23,275 nt of DNA from an uncultured Lachnospiraceae bacterium. Lineage in GTDB: Bacteria; Bacillota; Clostridia; Lachnospirales; Lachnospiraceae. The notes beneath the pieces are model-generated. The model was not told where the DNA came from and did no database searches. It saw only the letters and a list, made by a program, of their open reading frames with translations. Positions 1-6,187 of this stretch are shown here, piece after piece; the stretch's first letter is position 1; each line of letters starts with the position of its first letter. The DNA lies in contig CAJTOL010000042.1 in NCBI GenBank assembly GCA_910577645.1, positions 1 to 23,275 of the forward strand, read 5' to 3'. A program made the position numbers and the translations under genes.

Positions 1-426
1 GATCTTGCTGACCATTTCGGCGGATAATTCAATCCCGTAAAGATCCTGGAGCTGATCATGAATATCCCTTGTACTCATGCCCCTTGCATACAGGGAGATG
101 ACTTTTTCTTCAATACCGGATACATCCCTTTGATATTTGGGAATGAGTTTCGGTTCAAACTCACCGTTGCGGTCTCTGGGAACCTCCACCTGGAATTCGC
201 CATACTGGCTTTTGAGTGTCTTTTGGGAATGCCCATTGCGTTTGTTATCCGTGAGAAGATCACCCTTTTGATTTTTTTCATAGCCCAGGGAAGCGTCCAG
301 CTCAGCCTCCATCAACTCCTGAAGAATGTCCTTGAAGCTTTCCTTGAGGAGGGAATAGACATCAGCCACACTGTTTAAGTTGTTTTGTGAAATAATCTGT
401 CGAATCTGCTCCTTAGCAACTGCCAT
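1..426 (-). CDS. IS256-family (Mutator-type) transposase, N-terminal part, cut by the window edge
   Basis: Translating the minus strand from the ATG at 426 gives 142 residues that run off the window at base 1. They begin MAVAKEQIRQIISQNN and contain the family's N-terminal hallmarks: a stretch reading LMEAELDASLGYEK, then KRNGHSQKTL, then VPRDRNGEFEPKLIPKYQRD, then a segment with YARGMSTRDI. These match Mutator-type transposases, which are about 400 residues long, so roughly the first third is present. The DDE catalytic residues lie outside. A ribosome site (AAAAGGAG, complement of 435-442) precedes the ATG. The enzyme would move this element by cut-and-paste or copy-out transposition. Whether the full copy is intact cannot be told. 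Confidence 0.9.
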   Translation of the reverse strand, partial: MAVAKEQIRQIISQNNLNSVADVYSLLKESFKDILQELMEAELDASLGYEKNQKGDLLTDNKRNGHSQKTLKSQYGEFQVEVPRDRNGEFEPKLIPKYQRDVSGIEEKVISLYARGMSTRDIHDQLQDLYGIELSAEMVSKI

Positions 427-444
427 AAAAATGCTCCTTTTCGA

Positions 445-470
445 TAAGAATTGTCATATCAGAATTCTTA
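445..470. repeat. Hairpin in the IS256-family noncoding end
   Basis: TAAGAATT (445-452) and AATTCTTA (463-470) are perfect inverted arms of 8 bases around a 10-base loop. They lie just upstream of the transposase ribosome binding site. Structures at this place in insertion sequences often limit transposase translation from outside transcripts; that role is inferred here. The fused acetyltransferase reading frame also ends inside it, at 454. Confidence 0.5.
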
Positions 471-1179
471 CCAAAAAGGAGACATTTTCTTCCAGAAACA
501 CAAATTTTTTTACACTACCAATTGGGGTTGGAGCATTTTGGGCGTCCTCTTTGCTCTGTAAATGAATCGACTTAAATTTTATCGATTTCTCTTTTGCAAT
601 GTTTTCAATTACAGGAACATATTTGGCATTAAACGGACACTGGCTGGTGTAATACAAGACATATCCCATCTCATCAGTGTGAGGGTGTTTTCCACACTCT
701 TTAAAGTTTGGCGGTAAAGCATTTTCTGTAAAAGGTAAATGCCATAGCTGAATACCATTATCCGCCTCATCACTAATGGCAAAACCTTTGTATTTCAGGA
801 ATTTAGGGTCAGCCAGAAATGGTTTTTTCTTTGCCGCAGATAATATGCACAGTCCCTTTTTTCCTTTGTTTTTGCTATCTTCAATGCAGGCATTTAGTAG
901 TTCTGTTGAATAGCCATGTCCTTTGAAAGAGCCGGCCACCCATAGACAGTCAATATACATATAGCCATCTGCGACAATGGGATTCCACGTATTTTCAGCA
1001 GGGATATATTCAATAAAACACTTTCCCCGCTGTTCACTTTTTAAGAAAACTAAACCATCATCAAAACGTTCTTTTAGCCAACTCTTTTTTGACGACACTT
1101 GAATATCATGATTGTTAGAAATCGCACAGCAGATATGTTCTTTTTCTATATTCTCATTTGTTACTCTGATATATTCCAC
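454..1179 (-). pseudogene. GNAT acetyltransferase with YoaP-like C-terminal domain, 3' end replaced by IS sequence
   Basis: The 241-residue frame starts at a GTG (1179) with GAGG seven bases upstream. Residues 1 to about 150 form a GNAT N-acetyltransferase domain: the acetyl-CoA loop is around residues 81-93 (VAGSFKGHGYSTE). A YoaP-like C-terminal region follows, with YYTSQCPFN at 177-185 and the family's AQNAPTP near 213-219. After Ile220 the protein no longer resembles the family: the last 21 residues are encoded by the IS256-family element end (454-519). The native gene therefore lost its C-terminal end, probably about 20-30 residues. The acetyltransferase core is whole, so activity may remain. 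The substrate is unknown. Transcription probably comes from a promoter at 1240-1268 overlapping the end of the WYL regulator gene. Confidence 0.8.
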
Positions 1180-1239
1180 AAGGATACCTCATTCTTTCTA
1201 ATGTGTTTGTCCACGGAGGGTAAAGTTTATGCATAACTA

Positions 1240-1268
1240 TATTTAGTATAACACATATATCCTGACAA
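1240..1268 (-). promoter_or_regulatory. Probable promoter of the acetyltransferase gene
   Basis: On the minus strand TTGTCA (complement of 1263-1268) is followed after 17 bases by TAAATA (complement of 1240-1245). The -35 box is one arm of the inverted repeat TGACAA-CTT-TTGTCA at 1263-1277, which overlaps the stop codon of the WYL regulator. This suggests a protein binding over the promoter. Confidence 0.45.
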
Positions 1269-1277
1269 CTTTTGTCA
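1263..1277. promoter_or_regulatory. Inverted repeat TGACAA-N3-TTGTCA, candidate operator
   Basis: A perfect 6-base dyad with a 3-base spacer lies across the stop codon of the WYL regulator and the -35 region of the acetyltransferase gene. A related pattern (CTTGTCAAGCCATGTCATG, minus strand) lies at the regulator's own promoter, sharing 13 of 19 bases. It may be the binding site of the WYL protein; this is inferred from sharing alone. Confidence 0.4.
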
Positions 1278-2171
1278 AGGTTTGTTTTTTTCATAAATTG
1301 CCAGGGCCTGTGCGGCTAAAACACCTTTTAAATACTTTGGTTCAATTATTTCAACCTGTGCCCCAAATGAAAGAAGATAACCAATAAGCCATGTATCAAC
1401 AGGCATTTTGGCACAAACCATTAGATCGCCGTTTTGCTGATATTCGATTTCTGTTTCGTCAAATTCATCATAGACACGATATGCAATTTCTTTTGAAAAC
1501 AAAAGAACTATCTGAGGATATGCCTGCTGTAAATTATTTTTTAGTTCCGGGTATGGCTTTGGTATAAATGTATTCTCTAATAATTCCAACTCTAATATAC
1601 GATTTAGTTTGAATATGCGAAAATCCTGCTTTTCCATGCAAAACGCTTTTAAATACCACTCTTTTGATTTATAAGATATTTTGAGTGGCTGAATGATTCG
1701 TTTACTTTTTTCGCTGTTGGTATTTTCATAAATTATCTTTACTTCTTTACACTGAATTACAGCTGTTCTTAATAATTCAAATTTTGAGTTATCATAAGCG
1801 CATTTTCCCCAGGGTGAAAAATCTACTTCAAGCCAATTTCTTGTATTTACATTAAAAAGTGCGGATAACTTTGTCAGTAGTTCTTTTCCGCCGGTATAAC
1901 CTGTGGCAAATATACTTTGTATTGCCGTCAATATTTCCCGCTTTTCATTTTCGGATAATAGTGCCTTATCCAAGATAAAATCCTGCAATAAATATATACC
2001 GCCATTTCTTCCTGGCTCAGCATAGATTGGAATACCTGCGCTGCTTAATGCATCTACATCGCGGTAAATCGTTCTCGTGGAAACTTCAAATTCAGCTGCT
2101 AATTCAGGGGCCGTAGCACATTCTTTGTCCAAAAGATAATATAAAATTTTGAATAAACGACTATCTGACAT
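1275..2171 (-). CDS. HTH-WYL domain transcriptional regulator (YafY/DeoR-like)
   Basis: From the ATG at 2171 the protein has 298 residues. Residues 2-60 form a winged helix-turn-helix of the DeoR/HTH_11 kind, with EVSTRTIYRDVDALSSAGIP as the recognition part. Residues about 130-215 form a WYL domain that contains the motif in EWYLKAF. WYL domains usually sense a ligand or nucleotide, so this is a one-component regulator. I chose 2171 because AGGAGG (complement of 2179-2184) lies seven bases before it; an ATG at 2174 is the alternative. The reading frame stays open back to an ATG at 2351 that also has AGGAGG seven bases ahead, which would add 60 residues encoded by the tandem repeat. I think that extension is an accident of the repeat. 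The likely target is the downstream acetyltransferase and itself. Confidence 0.85.
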   Translation of the reverse strand: MSDSRLFKILYYLLDKECATAPELAAEFEVSTRTIYRDVDALSSAGIPIYAEPGRNGGIYLLQDFILDKALLSENEKREILTAIQSIFATGYTGGKELLTKLSALFNVNTRNWLEVDFSPWGKCAYDNSKFELLRTAVIQCKEVKIIYENTNSEKSKRIIQPLKISYKSKEWYLKAFCMEKQDFRIFKLNRILELELLENTFIPKPYPELKNNLQQAYPQIVLLFSKEIAYRVYDEFDETEIEYQQNGDLMVCAKMPVDTWLIGYLLSFGAQVEIIEPKYLKGVLAAQALAIYEKNKP

Positions 2172-2178
2172 CATTCCA

Positions 2179-2393
2179 CCTCCTGGTATAATAATGAATC
2201 GGCACGCGCCGCCCGGCGTCCCCTGCCATGTCGTCGGAAGGTATCCTGAAAATGCTCCGCATTTACCTTCCTCCTGATAATAATGAATCGGCACGCGCCG
2301 CATAGCGTCCCCTGCCATATCGTCGGAAGGTATCCTGAAAATGCTCCGCATTTACCTTCCTCCTGATAATAATGAATCGGCACGCGCCGCATA
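2179..2393. repeat. Tandem repeat, unit 89 bp, about 2.4 copies
   Basis: Copy A is 2179-2269 (91 bases, two inserted), copy B 2270-2358 (89 bases) and copy C 2359-2393 (35 bases, then divergent). Apart from the two-base insertion, A and B differ at about four positions. Each unit contains, on the minus strand, an AGGAGG ribosome site. In copies B and C an ATG follows it at a 7-base spacing, and copy A supplies the real ribosome site of the regulator. Each also contains the small palindrome CGGCACGCGCCG. The array forms the leader of the WYL regulator transcript. Confidence 0.9.
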
Positions 2394-2402
2394 AATAAGA
2401 AT

Positions 2403-2431
2403 ACCATAAAAATCATGACATGGCTTGACAA
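2403..2431 (-). promoter_or_regulatory. Probable promoter of the WYL regulator
   Basis: On the minus strand TTGTCA (complement of 2426-2431) and TATGGT (complement of 2403-2408) are separated by 17 bases. Transcription would start near 2396, giving a leader of about 220 bases that spans the tandem repeat. TGTCA occurs twice in this promoter, matching the candidate operator at the acetyltransferase promoter. Confidence 0.5.
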
Positions 2432-2448
2432 GTTTTTTCTTAATTGCA

Positions 2449-2458
2449 CAAACGTTTG
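2449..2458. promoter_or_regulatory. Palindrome CAAACGTTTG, LacI-type operator candidate
   Basis: This perfect 10-base palindrome with a central CG lies about 45 bases upstream of a possible extended -10 box (TGCTAAAAT, 2491-2499) for the downstream operon. CG-centred palindromes are typical of LacI/GalR-family sites. It does not match the CcpA cre consensus, and it differs from the TATACACACGT sites found later in the window. Confidence 0.4.
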
Positions 2459-2490
2459 GGTAAAAAGTTCCCCATATTTGCGGTAAAATA

Positions 2491-2499
2491 TGCTAAAAT
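2491..2499 (+). promoter_or_regulatory. Possible extended -10 promoter of the five-gene operon
   Basis: TGCTAAAAT fits the extended -10 form TGnTAnnnT. No good -35 box lies 16-18 bases upstream, so the call is weak. It would give a 5' leader of about 110 bases that includes the stem-loop at 2550-2593. Confidence 0.3.
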
Positions 2500-2549
2500 G
2501 AGACTATAGAAAAAATTGATATATGTGAAATTGCTAAAACACAGATGCC

Positions 2550-2593
2550 CTTGGCAGACAAAGAAACACGCATAAGAGCCGTTGTCTGCTAAG
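2550..2593 (+). promoter_or_regulatory. Leader stem-loop upstream of the five-gene operon
   Basis: CTTGGCAGACAA (2550-2561) pairs with TTGTCTGCTAAG (2582-2593) over 12 positions with one G-U pair and a 20-base loop. The stem ends 10 bases before the ribosome binding site AGGAGG (2604-2609). No poly-T follows, so it is not a terminator. It may control translation or mRNA stability. Confidence 0.55.
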
Positions 2594-2618
2594 AGGTAAG
2601 AAAAGGAGGGTGATACCA

Positions 2619-3809
2619 ATGGCAACAAATGTACTGGTGGTTCACGGAGGCGGCCCTACGGCGGTGATCAATTCTTCCCTGTACGGTGTGCTGGAAGAAG
2701 CCAGAGACAGTGGAAAAGTTGATAAGGTTTACGCCGCCATGGGAGGGAGCGAGGCGATTTTTAAGGAGCGCTTTTTAGATTTGATGCAGTTTTCTGAGGA
2801 GAAAATAAAGCTTCTGCTGGAGACTCCTGCCACGGCAATCGGTTCTTCCCGCTATGCTATGGAGGAAGAGGATTACAAGGCCATGCCGGGGATTTTTAAG
2901 AAGTACGATATTAAGTATGTCTTGTTAAACGGCGGCAACGGGACCATGGATACCTGCGGCAAAATTTACCACGCATGTGAAGGGCAGGACATCCGGGTGG
3001 TGGGAATTCCCAAGACGATAGACAACGATATTGCCATTACGGATCATACTCCCGGCTACGGCAGTGCGGCACGTTATATTGCCGCTACCACGGCAGAGGT
3101 AGGGGTGGATGTAAAGTCTCTTCCTATCCATGTGTGCGTCATTGAGGCCATGGGAAGAAATGCGGGCTGGATTACCGCCGCATCGGTACTGGCAAGAAAG
3201 AAGCCCGGGGACGCACCTCATCTGATTTACCTTCCCGAATTCCCGTTCAATGAAGAAGAATTTCTGGAGGATGTAAAGAAGCTGTATGATAAGCTGGGCG
3301 GCGTGGTAGTGGTAGCCAGCGAAGGATTAAAGGATGAAAAAGGCGAGCCGATTGTTCCTCCCATTTTTAAAAGCGGCCGCGCCACTTATTACGGGGACGT
3401 CAGCTCCCACCTGGCAAACCTGGTGGTAAAGAGGTTAGGAATCAAAGCCCGCAGCGAAAAGCCCGGTATCTGCGGCCGTGCATCCATTGCATGGCAGTCT
3501 CCGGTAGATCGGGACGAGGCGGTGATGGCAGGAAGGGAAGCACTAAAGGCTGCCATGAACGGCGAGAGCGGCGTGATGATCGGATTTATCCGGGATGAGA
3601 CAGAGGACGGATCCTACAAGATTCATGTAGAACGGATCCCGATTGAGCAGGTAATGCTCTATGAGCGGGTGATCCCTGAGTCTTACGTAAATGAGAGAAA
3701 AAACGATGTTACAGAAGAGTTTGCCAGATGGTGCCGTCCCTTAATCGGGCCGGAGCTTAGAGATTTTATTGATTTTAATGATTATTATAAGGAGGAAGAA
3801 GGGAAATGA
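2619..3809 (+). CDS. PfkA-family phosphofructokinase (ATP or PPi type uncertain; perhaps a ketohexose-6-phosphate kinase)
   Basis: The 396-residue protein starts at ATG 2619, nine bases after AGGAGG; the frame's upstream GTG at 2610 touches the ribosome site and is unlikely. It carries the PFK fold motifs: VVHGGGPTAVIN near the N-terminus, GGNGTMDT at 105-112, PKTIDND at 131-137 with catalytic Asp135, and EAMGRNAGW at 176-184. The Lys in PKTIDND is typical of pyrophosphate-dependent or group III enzymes, while Gly108 after Asn107 is like ATP enzymes, which normally have GGDG. The usual Asp is Asn here. The phosphoryl donor therefore cannot be read off. The enzyme should phosphorylate a ketohexose 6-phosphate (fructose or tagatose type) at C1. 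It overlaps the next gene by four bases (ATGA), so both are translated together. Confidence 0.85.
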   Translation: MATNVLVVHGGGPTAVINSSLYGVLEEARDSGKVDKVYAAMGGSEAIFKERFLDLMQFSEEKIKLLLETPATAIGSSRYAMEEEDYKAMPGIFKKYDIKYVLLNGGNGTMDTCGKIYHACEGQDIRVVGIPKTIDNDIAITDHTPGYGSAARYIAATTAEVGVDVKSLPIHVCVIEAMGRNAGWITAASVLARKKPGDAPHLIYLPEFPFNEEEFLEDVKKLYDKLGGVVVVASEGLKDEKGEPIVPPIFKSGRATYYGDVSSHLANLVVKRLGIKARSEKPGICGRASIAWQSPVDRDEAVMAGREALKAAMNGESGVMIGFIRDETEDGSYKIHVERIPIEQVMLYERVIPESYVNERKNDVTEEFARWCRPLIGPELRDFIDFNDYYKEEEGK

Positions 3810-4642
3810 AACACATTTTTCTCAACCTGAAACGGTTTGATATTCCCAAAGAGTACGGCGGCGTCAACAGCGTGGCCCCGGTGAAAGAATGGGGGCCGTT
3901 TATTGTAAGCAATACCCAGGAAGCATTAAAGAAATACGCCGGGGATGACGTGGAGTTTGCTATGTATTTCCCGGAAGCCCATGTGCTGGGGGCGGCCGGG
4001 GCCCTGTGTGAAAACAGCCCGGTACAGGTAGGATGTCAGAGCGTTTATCGGGAGGACACGGAAACAGGCGGGAATTTCGGGGCATTTACCACCAACCGTA
4101 CCGGCAATGCTATGAAGGCGGCAGGATGTACCACTACAATTATCGGACACTGCGAGGAGCGCCGGGACAAGGCAGGGATTCTTGCCGAGGCCGGAGTAAC
4201 AGATACAGCTGCCGTAAACCGCCTGTTAAATAAAGAGATTCAGGCAGCTGTGAAGGCAGGCCTGACGGTTCTCTACTGCATCGGCGAGTCTGCCCAGGAG
4301 CAGGAGCGGTGGCAGGAGGTGTTAAAAGAGCAGCTTACCACCGGATTAGAGGGAGTTGACAAATCCAGGGTTACCATTGCCTATGAGCCTGTCTGGGCCA
4401 TTGGGCCGGGTAAAATCCCGCCGGATAAAGAATACATTACAAAGATCGGAACTTATGTAAAGGAAATTACCGGCGGTATGGATGTGGTCTACGGAGGCGG
4501 TTTAAAGGTAGACAATGCTCAGATGCTGGCATCTATCCCGGTAATGGACGGCGGCCTTATTGCTCTTACCAGATTCCAGGGAGATATCGGATTCTACCCG
4601 GAAGAGTATCTGGAGATAATTAAGACCTATATGGGTAAATAA
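3806..4642 (+). CDS. Divergent triose-phosphate isomerase family protein
   Basis: The 278-residue protein matches TIM by its catalytic residues: Asn7 and Lys9 in LNLK, His115 in IIGHCEER (usually GHSERR), and Glu194 in YEPVWAIGPGK. The phosphate loops differ from housekeeping enzymes: YGGGLK at 229-234 replaces YGGSV, and DGGLIALTRF at 248-257 replaces the usual GGASL region. The N-terminus is also short. It is about 25 residues longer than a standard TIM. It may interconvert dihydroxyacetone phosphate and glyceraldehyde 3-phosphate made by the aldolase at 16600. It could instead act on another small sugar phosphate, such as a tetrulose phosphate, as some TIM paralogues do. Start ATG overlaps the stop of the kinase gene, which shows coupled translation and a shared pathway. 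Confidence 0.85.
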   Translation: MKHIFLNLKRFDIPKEYGGVNSVAPVKEWGPFIVSNTQEALKKYAGDDVEFAMYFPEAHVLGAAGALCENSPVQVGCQSVYREDTETGGNFGAFTTNRTGNAMKAAGCTTTIIGHCEERRDKAGILAEAGVTDTAAVNRLLNKEIQAAVKAGLTVLYCIGESAQEQERWQEVLKEQLTTGLEGVDKSRVTIAYEPVWAIGPGKIPPDKEYITKIGTYVKEITGGMDVVYGGGLKVDNAQMLASIPVMDGGLIALTRFQGDIGFYPEEYLEIIKTYMGK

Positions 4643-4688
4643 GAACAACTGACGATTATAAGATTATAATAAAAAGGAGAGATTTCCT

Positions 4689-6176
4689 ATGAAATTAGAG
4701 TTTGAATATGGCCAGGGCTTAATGGCTGCAGAGCTTCCCGAAAATACCGATGTGTTTATCCCTGGTGTTACTGTTGCCGATCCGCCCTGTATTCCGGAGG
4801 AAGAACTGGAGGCTAAGACCTTAGAGTCTATCCGCAATCCTATCGGTATGCCGCCTCTTACAGAGCTGGCCCGCAAGGGATCCAAAGTTACCATTATTTT
4901 CCCGGATCGGGTAAAGGGCGGCGAGCAGCCTACTTCCCACCGGAAGGTTTCTATTAAATTAATCTTAAAGGAACTCTACAGCGTTGGCGTTGAGAAGAAA
5001 GATATTCTTTTAATCTGCTCCAACGGCCTTCACAGAAAAAATACCAAGGAAGAGATCTACGGCGTATTGGGGGCAGAGCTGTTTAATGAGTTCTGGTACA
5101 CCGGACAGATTATTAACCACGACAGTGAGGACTATGACCATCTGGTAGACTGCGGGCTCACAGACAGAGGCGATCCGGTATTCTTAAACCGCTATGTCCA
5201 TGACAGCGATGTCGCTATCCTTATCGGCCATACCCAGGGCAACCCTTACGGCGGCTATTCCGGCGGCTACAAACACTGCGCTACCGGATTAAACCACTGG
5301 AGCTCCATTGCCTCCCACCATGTTCCTCAGGTAATGCACCGTCAGGACTTTACCCCGGTTAGCGGCAAGTCCTTAATGAGAAGCAAATTTGACGAGATCG
5401 GAATGAAGATGGAAGAGCACATGGGCAAGAAATTCTTCTGCTGCGACGCTGTTTTAGATACCAAATCCAGACAGATTGAGATTAACAGCGGTTATGCCAA
5501 GGAGATGCAGCCTATTTCCTGGAAGATGGCAGACAAACGCACCTATGTGCCTTTTGCAGAAGAAAAGTATGATGTAATGGTATTTGGTATGCCCCAGTTC
5601 TTCCATTACGGAGACGGCATGGGAACCAACCCCATTATGATGATGCAGGCCCTGTCTGCACAGGTAATCCGCCACAAGAGAGTTATGAAGGACAACTGTG
5701 TAATTATCTGTGCATCCATCTGCAACGGATACTTCCATGACGAGTTATGGCCTTATTTAAGAGAATGCTATGATATGTTCCAGCATGACCATATGAACGT
5801 GCTCACCGACATGGATCGCTATGGACAGCTTTTTGCAACCAATGAGGAATACATCCGCAAGTACCGTTTCGGCAACGCATTCCATCCTTTCCACGGATTC
5901 TCCATGATGAGCTGCGGCCAGATTGCAGAGATGAACACCTCCGCTATCTATATCTGCGGCGCTCAGGAGCCCGGTTACGCAAGAGGCATGGGCTTAAAGA
6001 CCCGGGCAACCATAGAGGAAGCGCTTCAGGATGCCATGAAGAAATACGTTGGCCCCAATCCTAAGGTCCTGGCTTTGCCTCAGACCTTTAAGCTCAGTGC
6101 CGTTCATCTGATGATGAAGGATGAGGTTTACGACGGAACCAACCACTGTCCGCATCCGGAGGCATATGTGAAGTAG
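4689..6176 (+). CDS. LarA homologue (lactate racemase-like, nickel-pincer 2-hydroxyacid racemase/epimerase)
   Basis: The 495-residue protein belongs to the LarA/DUF2088 family. The residues expected to act are visible: His115 in SNGLHRKN, His181 in LIGHTQGN, Lys195 in GGYSGGYKHCATG (the lysine that carries the nickel pincer nucleotide) and His203 or His210. The family racemises or epimerises 2-hydroxy acids at C2; members act on lactate, malate and sugar acids such as gluconate. It is about 70 residues longer than lactate racemase of Lactobacillus. Because it sits between TIM-like and NagA-like genes, a sugar-derived hydroxy acid is the likely substrate; that is inference. The cofactor genes larB, larC and larE are absent here. 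AAGGAG precedes the ATG. Confidence 0.85.
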   Translation: MKLEFEYGQGLMAAELPENTDVFIPGVTVADPPCIPEEELEAKTLESIRNPIGMPPLTELARKGSKVTIIFPDRVKGGEQPTSHRKVSIKLILKELYSVGVEKKDILLICSNGLHRKNTKEEIYGVLGAELFNEFWYTGQIINHDSEDYDHLVDCGLTDRGDPVFLNRYVHDSDVAILIGHTQGNPYGGYSGGYKHCATGLNHWSSIASHHVPQVMHRQDFTPVSGKSLMRSKFDEIGMKMEEHMGKKFFCCDAVLDTKSRQIEINSGYAKEMQPISWKMADKRTYVPFAEEKYDVMVFGMPQFFHYGDGMGTNPIMMMQALSAQVIRHKRVMKDNCVIICASICNGYFHDELWPYLRECYDMFQHDHMNVLTDMDRYGQLFATNEEYIRKYRFGNAFHPFHGFSMMSCGQIAEMNTSAIYICGAQEPGYARGMGLKTRATIEEALQDAMKKYVGPNPKVLALPQTFKLSAVHLMMKDEVYDGTNHCPHPEAYVK

Positions 6177-6187
6177 TGAGGTGAAAA

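Larger units (their letters stand above)
1..519 (-). mobile_element. IS256-family insertion sequence, one end only
   Basis: The element holds the transposase start (426 downward) and a 93-base noncoding end. On the minus strand its outer tip reads GGTAGTGTAAAAAAATTTG, ending near base 519. I place the boundary there because the acetyltransferase protein next door stops matching its family exactly at this point and continues into element sequence. The rest of the element lies beyond the window, so its other end and any target duplication (expected about 8 bases, here 520-527) cannot be checked. The boundary is an inference good to a few bases. Confidence 0.75.

Noticed and set aside
58..378. 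Plus-strand open frame of 106 residues
   Set aside because: It is the antisense of the IS256-family transposase and has no recognisable protein features.
2262..2351. N-terminal extension of the WYL regulator to 358 residues
   Set aside because: A ribosome site does exist, but the extension is repeat-coded and the HTH begins directly after the ATG at 2171. Kept as a finding only.
2171..2449. Minus-strand frame of 92 residues upstream of the WYL regulator
   Set aside because: It is produced by the tandem repeat read in another frame; the protein repeats itself and has no family character.
2449..2458. CcpA catabolite-responsive element
   Set aside because: The outer positions do not fit the cre consensus (no TG at the left end or CA at the right end); only the central CG palindrome is shared.
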